From assembly GCA_002786355.1 (NCBI GenBank), contig PGCO01000004.1, positions 343,297-407,296 on the forward strand: a DNA stretch of 64,000 nucleotides, read 5' to 3'. The stretch is from Sediminibacterium sp. FEMGT703S. Lineage in GTDB: Bacteria > Bacteroidota > Bacteroidia > Chitinophagales > Chitinophagaceae. The translations under genes were made by a program, and so were the position numbers. Below the pieces are notes generated by a model that was given only the letters and a program-made list of their open reading frames with translations, searched no databases and had not been told where the DNA came from. Position 1 is the first letter of the stretch, and every line of letters starts with the position of its first letter. Positions 1 through 10,322 of this stretch are shown here, piece by piece.

Positions 1-716
1 AGACTTTGCCTTTACTCACTCAATTGATTCAAGAAAAGCAACACAAAGAATGGTTGGCGCTGTTTAATCAATATGCCAAAGACGAGCAAGAAGCAGTGAT
101 TGAAGCAGAATTACATCCTACTCAAGGTGAGTTAACCATGGGTGAAGTCATTCAATTATTGAATGAGTTAACGGGTGGAAATGCAATTGTTGTAACCGAT
201 GTAGGTCAACATCAAATGGTAGCTTGTCGATATGCAAAGTTTAATGAAACCAAAAGTAATATTACTTCGGGGGGATTGGGCACCATGGGATTTGCATTAC
301 CCGCTGCAATTGGAGCAAAATTTGGGGCGCCCCATAGAACGGTTGTTGCGGTAATTGGGGATGGTGGCTTTCAAATGACTTTACAAGAGTTGGGTACCAT
401 TATGCAAACCAACTTGAATGTAAAAATCTTGATTTTAAATAATCGATTCTTAGGAATGGTGCGTCAATGGCAAGAATTATTTAATGATAGAAGGTACTCA
501 TTCGTAGATATACAAAGCCCTGATTTTGTTCAATTAGCCAAAGCGTATGGTATTGATGGGGCAAGTGTTAATGATAGAGAATGCTTAAAAGACGCTTTAC
601 AAAAAATGTTGGAACACAACGGGTCTTACTTGTTAGAAGTAATTGTAGGAAAAGAGAATAATGTTTTCCCAATGGTTCCGCAAGGTTGCAGTGTTTCTGA
701 AATCAGGTTAAAATAA
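1..716 (+). CDS. ilvB: Acetolactate synthase large subunit, C-terminal part (5' end outside window)
   Basis: ThDP-binding C-terminal domain (GGLGTMGFALPAAIGAKFG, VIGDGGFQMTLQELGT, NNRFLGMVRQWQELF); followed directly by ilvN. Confidence 0.93.
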   Translation, partial: TLPLLTQLIQEKQHKEWLALFNQYAKDEQEAVIEAELHPTQGELTMGEVIQLLNELTGGNAIVVTDVGQHQMVACRYAKFNETKSNITSGGLGTMGFALPAAIGAKFGAPHRTVVAVIGDGGFQMTLQELGTIMQTNLNVKILILNNRFLGMVRQWQELFNDRRYSFVDIQSPDFVQLAKAYGIDGASVNDRECLKDALQKMLEHNGSYLLEVIVGKENNVFPMVPQGCSVSEIRLK

Positions 717-721
717 TTGCA

Positions 722-1309
722 ATGAAAAAAGAATATACTATTACTGTTTATACTGAGAACCAAGTAGGTCTACTCAACCGTATTGCGATTATTTTTTCTA
801 GAAGGAAAATTAATATTGACAGTATGAATGTTTCTCCTTCAGAAGTAGAATCTATTCATCGTTTTACCATTGTGATTAATGAAACTGTTGAAGTAGTAAG
901 AAAACTTTGTTTGCAAATTGAAAAACAAGTGGAAGTATTAAAAGCCTATTTTAATACCAATGATGAAATCATTTGGCAAGAAATGGCTTTGTACAAAGTA
1001 CCTACCGATGCAGTGGCAGAAAAACTACAAGTAGAACGTTTGCTCAGAGAGTATGGTGCAAGGGCAGTGGTAATTAGAAAAGACTATACCATTTTTGAAA
1101 CTACGGGGCATAGAGAAGAGACCGATCGATTAATCCAATTTTTAGAACCTTATGGGTTGATCGAATTTGTACGCACTGCTAGAATCGCAATCATTAAAGC
1201 CAGTAGTGGATTCCATGAAAAGATACGTGAATTTGAAGCCGTAGAACCTGCTGAAGAATTAATTGAAAATGAATTCCTAGATAAGGGTCAGGCTGTTTTT
1301 ACGATGTAA
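722..1309 (+). CDS. ilvN: Acetolactate synthase small (regulatory) subunit
   Basis: N-terminal ACT domain (ITVYTENQVGLLNRIAIIFSRRKINIDSMNVSPSE); follows ilvB. Confidence 0.93.
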   Translation: MKKEYTITVYTENQVGLLNRIAIIFSRRKINIDSMNVSPSEVESIHRFTIVINETVEVVRKLCLQIEKQVEVLKAYFNTNDEIIWQEMALYKVPTDAVAEKLQVERLLREYGARAVVIRKDYTIFETTGHREETDRLIQFLEPYGLIEFVRTARIAIIKASSGFHEKIREFEAVEPAEELIENEFLDKGQAVFTM

Positions 1310-1342
1310 TCTAAATTTTTTAAAAATATCAAATCAAACAAT

Positions 1343-2827
1343 ATGGCAAACTATTTCAATTCTCTACCACTACGTGAGCAACTCAATCAATTGGGTGTTT
1401 GCGAATTCATGGATCAGTCTGCTTTTGCTGATGGAATCAATGCATTGGTGGGGAAAAAACTAGTCATTATCGGATGTGGTGCACAAGGGCTGAACCAAGG
1501 ATTGAATATGCGTGATTCAGGCTTAGATATTGCTTATGCGTTGCGTAAAGAAGCTATTGAACAGAAAAGAGCTTCCTATATAAATGCTACCGAAAATAAT
1601 TTTACAGTTGGAACTTACGAAGAATTGATTCCTACAGCCGATGTGGTGATCAACCTTACTCCTGATAAGCAACATAGCGCTGTTATAAAAACAGTCATGC
1701 CACTCATGAAAAAAGGGGCTACGCTTTCTTATTCTCATGGATTTAATATTGTAGAAGAGGGAATGCAAATTAGAGAAGACATTACGGTAATTATGGTTGC
1801 TCCAAAATGTCCTGGTACCGAAGTGCGTGAAGAATATAAAAGAGGTTTTGGGGTACCTACTTTAATTGCTGTTCATCCTGAAAATGATCCAGAAGGAAAG
1901 GGCTGGGATTATGCAAAAGCATATTGTGTTGGAACAGGTGGTCATAAAGCGGGTGTATTAAAATCTTCTTTTGTTGCTGAAGTAAAATCAGATTTAATGG
2001 GAGAGCAAACGATACTTTGTGGTTTGTTACAAACAGGTTCTATTCTATCATTCAATAAAATGATTGAAAAAGGAATTAATGCAGGCTATGCTGCAAAGTT
2101 GATTCAATATGGGTGGGAGGTAATTACCGAAGCGCTTAAACAAGGGGGCATTACTGCCATGATGGATCGATTGTCTAATCCTGCAAAGTTGAAAGCTTTT
2201 GAATTATCGGAAGAGCTAAAAAGCATCATGCGTCCTTTGTTTCAGAAACACCAAGACGATATTATGAGTGGTGCTTTTTCATCAGGCATGATGGAAGATT
2301 GGGCCAATGGAGATAAAAACTTATTGACTTGGAGAGAAGCTACAGGGGCAACAGCTTTTGAAAAAACAGCACCTGGTACTATGAAAATTAGCGAGCAGGA
2401 ATATTTTGACCATGCACTTTTATTGGTGGCTTTTGTTAGGTCTGGTGTTGAATTGGCTTTTGAAACAATGGTTGAAGCAGGTATTAAAGAAGAATCTGCT
2501 TATTATGAATCCTTGCATGAAACACCTTTAATTGCTAATACCATTGCAAGAAAGAAATTATACGAAATGAATCGGGTTATTTCGGACACTGCAGAATACG
2601 GATGTTATTTATTTGATCATGCTTGTAAGCCTTTATTGGCAAGCTTTATGGAAAACATTGAAATCGACGTGATTGGGAAAAATTTTAATGAGGGCAAAGA
2701 CAATGGGGTTGATAATAAAACACTAATAGCAGTAAATACAGTTATTCGTTATCATCCTGTTGAAATAGTAGGCGAAAAATTAAGACAGGCAATGACTGAT
2801 ATGAAAACCATTGCCACAAACCTTTGA
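1343..2827 (+). CDS. ilvC: Ketol-acid reductoisomerase, class II (long form, 494 aa)
   Basis: [29 protein letters not shown] and E. coli-like length and sequence; operon context. Confidence 0.96.
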   Translation: MANYFNSLPLREQLNQLGVCEFMDQSAFADGINALVGKKLVIIGCGAQGLNQGLNMRDSGLDIAYALRKEAIEQKRASYINATENNFTVGTYEELIPTADVVINLTPDKQHSAVIKTVMPLMKKGATLSYSHGFNIVEEGMQIREDITVIMVAPKCPGTEVREEYKRGFGVPTLIAVHPENDPEGKGWDYAKAYCVGTGGHKAGVLKSSFVAEVKSDLMGEQTILCGLLQTGSILSFNKMIEKGINAGYAAKLIQYGWEVITEALKQGGITAMMDRLSNPAKLKAFELSEELKSIMRPLFQKHQDDIMSGAFSSGMMEDWANGDKNLLTWREATGATAFEKTAPGTMKISEQEYFDHALLLVAFVRSGVELAFETMVEAGIKEESAYYESLHETPLIANTIARKKLYEMNRVISDTAEYGCYLFDHACKPLLASFMENIEIDVIGKNFNEGKDNGVDNKTLIAVNTVIRYHPVEIVGEKLRQAMTDMKTIATNL

Positions 2828-2838
2828 TTTCATTACTC

Positions 2839-4101
2839 ATGACAGGCAATCTTATAACCTTGAATCCTTTTGGCTTAGATATTGAAGCAGCTAGTTTAAA
2901 ACTGCGTCAAGTGGTAAAACATACCCCTTTGATTTATAATGCTTCCCTATCTAAAAAATATGAATGTGCCGTTTACCTCAAGAGAGAAGATTTACAAATT
3001 GTACGATCGTATAAATTGCGTGGTGCCTACAATATGATTAGTAGTTTGTCTGAAACACAAAAAGCCACTGGAGTTGTTTGTGCAAGTGCGGGTAACCATG
3101 CACAGGGTTTTGCTTATAGTTGTAAGCTGCTCAATATAAAAGGCGTGATATTTATGCCGATTATAACGCCTAATCAAAAAGTTTCCCAAACAAAAATGTT
3201 TGGGGATGGTCATATTGAAATAAAATTAGTAGGGGATACTTTTGATGATTGTGCTACTGCTGCAAAAGCGTATACCCAATCTAACGGTATGACTTTTATT
3301 CCTCCCTTTGATGATGTAAAAATTATTGAAGGACAAGCAACAGTAGGAGTAGAGATTTTAGAAGAGTTGGCGCATATTGATTATTTGTTTGCCCCTGTGG
3401 GAGGCGGGGGATTGATTGCTGGAGTTGGGGCTTTTTTTCACAGCAAGTCTCCATCCACCCAAATCATTGGGGTAGAACCTGAAGGAGCTCCTTCAATGAC
3501 CGCTGCTTTACAAGAAGGTCACCCAGTGAAATTAGATCATATTGATCCCTTTGTAGACGGTGCAGCAGTTAAAAGAGTAGGTGATCAAACTTTTGAAATT
3601 TGCAAAGCAGTCATTAGTGAAATGGCATTGGTAAACGAAGGGAAAGTTTGTTCTACTATTTTGAAATTGTATAATGAAGATGCAATTGTGGTAGAGCCAG
3701 CTGGGGCGCTGTCTATTGCAGTATTAGCTGATTTTGCACAAGCTATTAAAGGGAAAACGGTTGTTTGTATTGTAAGTGGCAGCAACAATGATATAGACCG
3801 AATGCAAGAAATAAAAGAACGTTCTTTGCAATATGAAGGGTTAAAACATTTTTTCTTAGTTCGTTTTGCGCAACGGCCAGGCGCTTTAAAGGAATTTGTG
3901 AATCTTGTATTAGGTCCAACGGATGATATTGTTCGTTTTGAGTATATGCAAAAACATAACAAAGAAACGGGTCCTGCTTTGGTAGGGATTGAAATGCAGG
4001 ACAAAGCGGATTATGATCGTCTACTAGAGAACATGAAACGATACCATATTAATTTTACCCCTATCAACAAGAATGATAATTTATTTGGTTACTTAATTTA
4101 A
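2839..4101 (+). CDS. ilvA: Threonine ammonia-lyase (threonine dehydratase) with C-terminal ACT-like domain
   Basis: PLP lysine motif KREDLQIVRSYKLRGAYN, GGGGLIAGVG, SGSNND; ATG at 2839 preferred over upstream TTG at 2824. Confidence 0.92.
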   Translation: MTGNLITLNPFGLDIEAASLKLRQVVKHTPLIYNASLSKKYECAVYLKREDLQIVRSYKLRGAYNMISSLSETQKATGVVCASAGNHAQGFAYSCKLLNIKGVIFMPIITPNQKVSQTKMFGDGHIEIKLVGDTFDDCATAAKAYTQSNGMTFIPPFDDVKIIEGQATVGVEILEELAHIDYLFAPVGGGGLIAGVGAFFHSKSPSTQIIGVEPEGAPSMTAALQEGHPVKLDHIDPFVDGAAVKRVGDQTFEICKAVISEMALVNEGKVCSTILKLYNEDAIVVEPAGALSIAVLADFAQAIKGKTVVCIVSGSNNDIDRMQEIKERSLQYEGLKHFFLVRFAQRPGALKEFVNLVLGPTDDIVRFEYMQKHNKETGPALVGIEMQDKADYDRLLENMKRYHINFTPINKNDNLFGYLI

Positions 4102-4113
4102 TAATAATTTTTT

Positions 4114-6552
4114 ATGCAGGTATTGAAGTTTGGGGGGAGTTCTGTTGCTAACGCAGATAATATCAATAAAGTTGTAGCCATTGTTTCTACTGCAATTCAA
4201 AAAGAGCCAACAATACTAGTGGTGTCTGCATTGGGTGGAGTTACGGATGAATTAATTGCGATTGGCGTTTTAGCTTCAACCGGAAATGAAAAATATAAAG
4301 AACAAATTCAAGCCCTTGAAAATAAACATTTAACTGCAGTAAGAGCTTTGCTGCATATTCAAAATCAAAGCGCAACCTTAAGTTGGGTAAAGCAACAATT
4401 GAATGAATTAGAGCGAGTAGCTGATGGAATATTTTTGTTGGCTGAATTATCTGCTCGAATAAAAGACCGTTTGGTAAGTTATGGTGAGTTGCTATCATCT
4501 TATATAATTACGGCCAAACTTTCCGAATTGAATTTGCAACCGTTATGGACTGATGCAAGACAATTGATTCATACCAATGATTTATACGGAAATGCTGTAG
4601 TGCTATTAGAAAAAACCTATACGAATATTGAAGCATTCATTAAATTGAATAAATGCCAATTGTATGTGGTGCCTGGTTTTATTGCTGCAAACGAAAAAAA
4701 ATATACGACTACTTTAGGCAGAGGTGGTTCTGACTATACTGCAGCTATTTTTGCTGCCGCAGTAAATGCTTCTACTTTAGAAATTTGGACTGATGTAACG
4801 GGTATGATGACCGCCGATCCAAGATTGGTGCAGAATCCTAAACCTATTGAAGCCATTTCTTATCAGGAAGCCATGGAGCTATCTCATTTTGGCGCTAAGA
4901 TTATTTATCCGCCCACTATTCTGCCGGTGATGAAAAAGAATATTCCAGTATGGGTAAAAAATACTTTTGAGCCTGATGCTGCTGGAACTGTAATTCAGCA
5001 GCATGCTGTTAGTAATAATGATATTGTACGTGGCATTTCGAGCATCAATAATATTGCATTATTAAGTTTAGAAGGGAGTGGAATGGTTGGTATTCCAGGA
5101 TTTAGCAAGCGATTGTTTGAAGTACTAGCAATCCATAATATCAATGTGATTTTAATTACACAAAGTTCATCGGAGTATGCTATATGTGTGGCCATCAATG
5201 AAGCAGATGCGTTATTAGCGCAACAATCTATTGATGCATTTTTTGCTTTTGAAATTGAAAATGGAAAAGTAAATCCTGTTATTGTTGAAAAGGAACTGAG
5301 TATACTTGCAGTAGTTGGCGAACAAATGAAAAGCCACCCAGGCATCAGTGGTAAAATGTTTGGTGGCTTGGGAAGAAATGGGATCAATGTTCGCGCAATA
5401 GCTCAGGGCTCGTCAGAAAAAAATATCTCTGCTGTTATTGCTGCTACTGATGTTAAAAAAGCCATCAATGTATTGCATGAAGACTTTTTTGAAACTACCT
5501 ATAAACAACTAAATGTATTTATTGCGGGGGCAGGGAATGTAGGGAGTAAGTTATTGAGTCAATTGCATAATCAAATGCAATACTTAAAAGAACATATGCG
5601 CTTGCAAATACAGGTAGTTGGAATTGCCAATAGTAGAAGAGTGATTTTGGATGATGCGGGTATTGATTTAACTAATTGGAAATCTTTATTAGATCATGCA
5701 CCTGAAGCCAATATCCATTCCTTTGTAGCGTCTATTATTCAAAAAAACTTACGCAATAGTGTATTTGTAGATGTAACGGCCAATGATACGGTTGCATCGG
5801 TGTATAGTACTTTATTGCTAAAGAGCATTGCTGTAGTTGCTTGTAATAAAATTGCTTGTTCAGCATTGTATGCAGATTATAAAAAGTTGAAAACATTAGC
5901 AAGAACATTTAATACCCAGTTTTTATTCGAAACAAACGTGGGAGCAGGCTTGCCAATCATTGGAACCTTGAATGATTTATTAAGAAGTGGTGATAAAATC
6001 AATAAAATTCAAGCGGTTTTATCGGGCACATTGAATTTTGTTTTCAATCAGTATAATGGTACCATCCCTTTTGCAAAAGTAGTAAAGCGTGCTCAGGAGG
6101 AAGGGTATACTGAGCCAGATCCAAGATTAGATTTAGGCGGCACCGATGTGATGCGTAAAATCATGATCTTGGCAAGAGAAGCTGGTGAACCAATGGAAAT
6201 GAATCAAATTATCAATGAAGCATTTTTACCAGCTAGTTGTTTTGAGGGATCTGTAGAAGATTTTTATACAGAGATGGAAAAACAAGAACCGCATTTTAAA
6301 CAATTGTTCGAAGCCGCACAAGCAAACAATGCAAAATTGAAATTTGTTGCTGAGTATGATAAAGGAATTGCTAAAGTTGGATTGCAACATATTCCCGCTA
6401 ATTCTGATTTTTATCATTTGTATGGAAAGGATAATTTGGTTTTGTTTTATACTGAGCGCTATCCAGAACAACCTTTAGTGGTTAAGGGAGCTGGTGCTGG
6501 AGCGGAAGTAACTGCATCTGGGGTATTTGCTGATATTATTAGAGTAGCATAA
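4114..6552 (+). CDS. thrA: Bifunctional aspartokinase / homoserine dehydrogenase
   Basis: Aspartokinase N-term (MQVLKFGGSSVANAD), ACT region, homoserine dehydrogenase C-term (FETNVGAGLPIIGTLNDLLRSGD); 812 aa. Confidence 0.96.
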   Translation: MQVLKFGGSSVANADNINKVVAIVSTAIQKEPTILVVSALGGVTDELIAIGVLASTGNEKYKEQIQALENKHLTAVRALLHIQNQSATLSWVKQQLNELERVADGIFLLAELSARIKDRLVSYGELLSSYIITAKLSELNLQPLWTDARQLIHTNDLYGNAVVLLEKTYTNIEAFIKLNKCQLYVVPGFIAANEKKYTTTLGRGGSDYTAAIFAAAVNASTLEIWTDVTGMMTADPRLVQNPKPIEAISYQEAMELSHFGAKIIYPPTILPVMKKNIPVWVKNTFEPDAAGTVIQQHAVSNNDIVRGISSINNIALLSLEGSGMVGIPGFSKRLFEVLAIHNINVILITQSSSEYAICVAINEADALLAQQSIDAFFAFEIENGKVNPVIVEKELSILAVVGEQMKSHPGISGKMFGGLGRNGINVRAIAQGSSEKNISAVIAATDVKKAINVLHEDFFETTYKQLNVFIAGAGNVGSKLLSQLHNQMQYLKEHMRLQIQVVGIANSRRVILDDAGIDLTNWKSLLDHAPEANIHSFVASIIQKNLRNSVFVDVTANDTVASVYSTLLLKSIAVVACNKIACSALYADYKKLKTLARTFNTQFLFETNVGAGLPIIGTLNDLLRSGDKINKIQAVLSGTLNFVFNQYNGTIPFAKVVKRAQEEGYTEPDPRLDLGGTDVMRKIMILAREAGEPMEMNQIINEAFLPASCFEGSVEDFYTEMEKQEPHFKQLFEAAQANNAKLKFVAEYDKGIAKVGLQHIPANSDFYHLYGKDNLVLFYTERYPEQPLVVKGAGAGAEVTASGVFADIIRVA

Positions 6553-6557
6553 TTTTT

Positions 6558-7487
6558 ATGGCAACAAAAATTAAAATTCATAGCCCTGCAACAGTTGCCA
6601 ATATGGTTTGTGGCTTTGATGTATTAGGATTTGCAGTGAATGATCCCTTTGATATCATGTATATTGAATTGGCTCATGAGCCTGGCATTACCATCATTAA
6701 TGAAGATGATTTCAATTTGCCCACTGATCCTTTGCAAAATGTAGCAGGTGCTGCTTTAATGGCACTAATGGAAGCCTATTCCACTCCTATTGGATTCAGG
6801 CTTACGATTAATAAACAAATTAAACCCGGTAGTGGGGTAGGGTCAAGTGCAGCCAGTTCTGCTGGTGCAGTTGCTGGAGCAAATGCATTATTGGGAAATC
6901 CATTTTCAAAAGAAGACTTAGTTCGGTTTGCCATGAATGGAGAAAAACTGGCTTCAGGAGTAAAACACGCGGATAATATTGCACCCTGTATTTATGGAGG
7001 TGTTACATTGATTCGTTCTGTTTTTCCATTAGACATTATTAAACTTACAGTCCCTGATTTATTTGTAACAATTGTACATCCACAGATAGAAGTAAGAACT
7101 GCTGACGCAAGGAGTATATTGAAACAACAAATTTTATTGAAGGATGCCATTAAACAATGGGGGAATATTGCTGGTTTAGTAGCTGGTTTGCAACAAAGTG
7201 ATTATGATTTAATTGGTCGGTCATTGGAAGATGTTTTGATAGAACCGACCAGGAGCATTTTAATTCCTGCATTTGATCAAGTGAAAAATATCAGTAAAGA
7301 ATTGGGTGCATTGGGTGGAGGAATTTCAGGTTCAGGCCCTTCCATATTTATGTTGAGTAAAAATGAAACTACAGCTAAAGCAGTAGAATTGGCGATGAAA
7401 AAAATTTATGATTCAATTGGATTAAGCTGCCATACTTATGTAACTACGATCAATACCAATGGTATTCAATTAATGGAAGTGTCATGA
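6558..7487 (+). CDS. thrB: Homoserine kinase (GHMP family)
   Basis: GHMP motif IKPGSGVGSSAASSAGAVAGAN, GGGISGSGPSIFML; between thrA and thrC. Confidence 0.95.
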   Translation: MATKIKIHSPATVANMVCGFDVLGFAVNDPFDIMYIELAHEPGITIINEDDFNLPTDPLQNVAGAALMALMEAYSTPIGFRLTINKQIKPGSGVGSSAASSAGAVAGANALLGNPFSKEDLVRFAMNGEKLASGVKHADNIAPCIYGGVTLIRSVFPLDIIKLTVPDLFVTIVHPQIEVRTADARSILKQQILLKDAIKQWGNIAGLVAGLQQSDYDLIGRSLEDVLIEPTRSILIPAFDQVKNISKELGALGGGISGSGPSIFMLSKNETTAKAVELAMKKIYDSIGLSCHTYVTTINTNGIQLMEVS

Positions 7488-8779
7488 AATATTTTAGTTT
7501 AAATAAGCAATCGCAGCATGTAAATTTTAAAGAAGCTACTATATTGGGGCAGGCCCCTGATAAGGGGTTATACTTTCCTGAACGAATTCCTATTCATGCA
7601 CCTGATTTTATCGGCCAGCTTATAAGCTTATCGAAAGAAGAAATTGCTTTTCGTGTAATGGAGCCATTTGTAGGAGACGTAATACCTGCTGATGAATTAT
7701 ATCGTATCGTTAGTGAAACAGTCAACTTTCAATTCCCTTTAAAATTTATTCACGCTGGAATTGCATCACTTGAATTATATCATGGTCCCACTTTTGCATT
7801 TAAAGATGTGGGTGCTAGATTCATGAGCAGGTGTCTTTCTTACTTCTCAAAAAACCAATCTAACAAGATTACTATTTTGGTGGCAACTTCTGGAGATACG
7901 GGTGGTGCAGTAGCCAATGGCTTCTTAGGCGTAGAAGGGATTGATGTAATCATTTTATATCCTTCCGGAAAGGTAAGTCCAGTTCAAGAATTACAACTGA
8001 CTACTTGTGGTGAAAATATTACCGCATTAGAAATTGATGGAAGCTTTGACGATTGTCAGGCGATGGTGAAAGCAGCCTTTGCAGATGATGACATTAATAA
8101 TGAAATGCAGTTGAGTTCTGCCAACTCTATTAATGTTGCCAGATGGCTTTCACAACAGATTTATTATTTTTTAGCCCACCAACAATGGGAAGAAAAAACT
8201 GCTCCAGTGATAGCGGTACCTAGTGGTAATTTTGGAAATCTTTGTGCCGGAATTATGGCATATAAAACCGGGTTACCTGTTCAGCATTTTATTGCTGCTT
8301 GTAATGTAAATGATGCAGTGCCTGATTATTTACAAACCGGTATTTTTAAGTCAAAGCTTACTACGCCCACTATTTCAAATGCAATGGATGTAGGCAATCC
8401 CAGTAATTTTGTAAGAATATTGGAATTGATGAATCATGAGTATACTGCTTTTAATTCATTGGTTTCTGGATATACTATTTCAGATGAAACAACTATTCAA
8501 ACGATACGTGAAGTTTACCAACAAAATAATTATTTATTAGATCCTCATGGAGCAGTTGCTTATGCTGCTTTACAGCAGTATCAACAAAATCATAATAATG
8601 CTGCTGGCTATATTTTAGAAACAGCTGATCCAATAAAGTTTCCCGATGCCATCAACACCGCAATTGGTGTAGCGCCTAAAATCCCGCTTGCGGCAATGGA
8701 ATTGTTTACGAAAGAAAAAAGAAGCATACCGATGTTAAACGAATATGCTTCCTTTAAAGATTATTTATTGAGTAGATAA
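7484..8779 (+). CDS. thrC: Threonine synthase
   Basis: MKYFSLNKQSQHVNFKEA..., FKDVGARF, ATSGDTGGAVA; ATGA overlap with thrB. Confidence 0.95.
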   Translation: MKYFSLNKQSQHVNFKEATILGQAPDKGLYFPERIPIHAPDFIGQLISLSKEEIAFRVMEPFVGDVIPADELYRIVSETVNFQFPLKFIHAGIASLELYHGPTFAFKDVGARFMSRCLSYFSKNQSNKITILVATSGDTGGAVANGFLGVEGIDVIILYPSGKVSPVQELQLTTCGENITALEIDGSFDDCQAMVKAAFADDDINNEMQLSSANSINVARWLSQQIYYFLAHQQWEEKTAPVIAVPSGNFGNLCAGIMAYKTGLPVQHFIAACNVNDAVPDYLQTGIFKSKLTTPTISNAMDVGNPSNFVRILELMNHEYTAFNSLVSGYTISDETTIQTIREVYQQNNYLLDPHGAVAYAALQQYQQNHNNAAGYILETADPIKFPDAINTAIGVAPKIPLAAMELFTKEKRSIPMLNEYASFKDYLLSR

Positions 8780-8780
8780 T

Positions 8781-10253
8781 TTAGTCTCTATAATTCAGTG
8801 CTGGTTTTCTATCTCCTAACAAGGGCTTGTATTTATAGTCTCCTATGCTCTTTATAAATTCTTCTTTTGCTTTAACAATCACAGCAGGTTTGCTAAATAA
8901 ATCAATTGCAGTAAGCGCCATTGTTTTTGAGGCAACTAGCATTCCTTTGGTGCCTATTTCTGTACCGCCGCTTGCAACCGCTTGCCAGCTATGGGCAGAT
9001 GTTCCAGGTATCCAAGTAGCCGCTTCCAATCCTACTGTTGGAACTACATAGCTTACATCACTTACATCGCTTGAGCCACCACCTGCATTTGTTTCTTTTT
9101 GTAAAGGTTGAATGGTACTTGCCTCTTCTATTGCTGGGGCTTTGTTAAAAAAACTTGCTTGTAATTTTTTCCCAAATACTTTTTCTTCTTCTGTGTAAAC
9201 AACACCCCCAACTTTTTCTAAATTTTCTTGCATGAGGGAAGCCAATGTTTTATTAATCAATAAATCATGGGTTCCTCCTACTATTTCATATTGCATGGTG
9301 GTGCCAGTGCCCAATGCTGCTCCTTCTGCAGCCTTGGTGATTCTATCAAATACATCTACTGTTACTTCTCTTTTTGGGTGGCGTATATAATAGTATACTT
9401 CGGCATAGTCGGGTACTACGTTGGGTGCTTTACCTCCATTGGTAATAACATAATGTATTCTTGTTTCTTGTGGAATATGTTCACGCATCATATTGGCCAT
9501 ATTGTTCATGGCTTCTACCGCATCTAAAGAAGAACGCCCATTCTCTGGAGACATCGCAGCATGAGAGGATATTCCATAAAATTTAAACTTCGCAGATTTA
9601 TTGGCAATAAAGCTGGTCATGTATACTTTATTTTCATCATCAGGGTGCCAATGGATTACGGCATCTACATTGTTAAATAGCCCCTCACGAACCATATATA
9701 CTTTACCGCTACCACCTTCTTCCGCTGGGCAACCATACACTTTAATAGTGCCGCTGATTTTTTTCTCTTCAATCAATTTCTTAATAGCAATGCCAGCCGA
9801 AACAGAAGCGGTTCCAAATAAATGGTGACCACATCCATGACCTCCTACTTTTCCCTCGATGGATTTTTTCTCTGCAATGGCTTCTTGCGCTAAACCTGGC
9901 AATGCATCATATTCTGCTAGAATGCCAATTACCGGACTGCCTGAACCATAAGTGGCTACAAAAGCGGTTGGAATACCCGCTACACCTGTTTCTACAGTGA
10001 ATCCCGCGTCTTTTAAGTTTTGTACATGTAAAGCTGCACTTTTGGTTTCTTTATAACCCAACTCTGCATAATCCCATATCTGCAAAGCTGTTTGCTTGTC
10101 TTTTAGGTAGCTAGCGTCTAGAAATTTCAAAGTGCTTTCTTTTAATCCGCTTAATTCAATTGCTGCTGAATTGGATGGCGCTTGTTTGATATTTTTTTTC
10201 TGTCCGTAACTATTAACTGCAAAGAGTAAACAAAAGACAAAGACTTTTTTCAT
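8781..10253 (-). CDS. M20-family amidohydrolase/peptidase (AbgB-like), exported
   Basis: GILAEYDALPGL, GGHGCGHHLFGTASV, signal peptide MKKVFVFCLLFAVNSYG; start trimmed to ATG at 10253. Confidence 0.85.
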   Translation of the reverse strand: MKKVFVFCLLFAVNSYGQKKNIKQAPSNSAAIELSGLKESTLKFLDASYLKDKQTALQIWDYAELGYKETKSAALHVQNLKDAGFTVETGVAGIPTAFVATYGSGSPVIGILAEYDALPGLAQEAIAEKKSIEGKVGGHGCGHHLFGTASVSAGIAIKKLIEEKKISGTIKVYGCPAEEGGSGKVYMVREGLFNNVDAVIHWHPDDENKVYMTSFIANKSAKFKFYGISSHAAMSPENGRSSLDAVEAMNNMANMMREHIPQETRIHYVITNGGKAPNVVPDYAEVYYYIRHPKREVTVDVFDRITKAAEGAALGTGTTMQYEIVGGTHDLLINKTLASLMQENLEKVGGVVYTEEEKVFGKKLQASFFNKAPAIEEASTIQPLQKETNAGGGSSDVSDVSYVVPTVGLEAATWIPGTSAHSWQAVASGGTEIGTKGMLVASKTMALTAIDLFSKPAVIVKAKEEFIKSIGDYKYKPLLGDRKPALNYRD

Positions 10254-10322
10254 AAGATCAAATTTCGGTTTATATTGTTCTGCATTCAACTATTGAATAT
10301 ATTACTTTTTACAAAGCTTGCT

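Noticed and set aside
1523-1768. Antisense ORFs overlapping ilvC, ilvA, thrA and many other genes (e.g. 3585..4004, 4995..5387, 46919..47443)
   Set aside because: Fully nested opposite strong conserved genes, no recognisable domains; expected spurious ORFs in AT-rich DNA.
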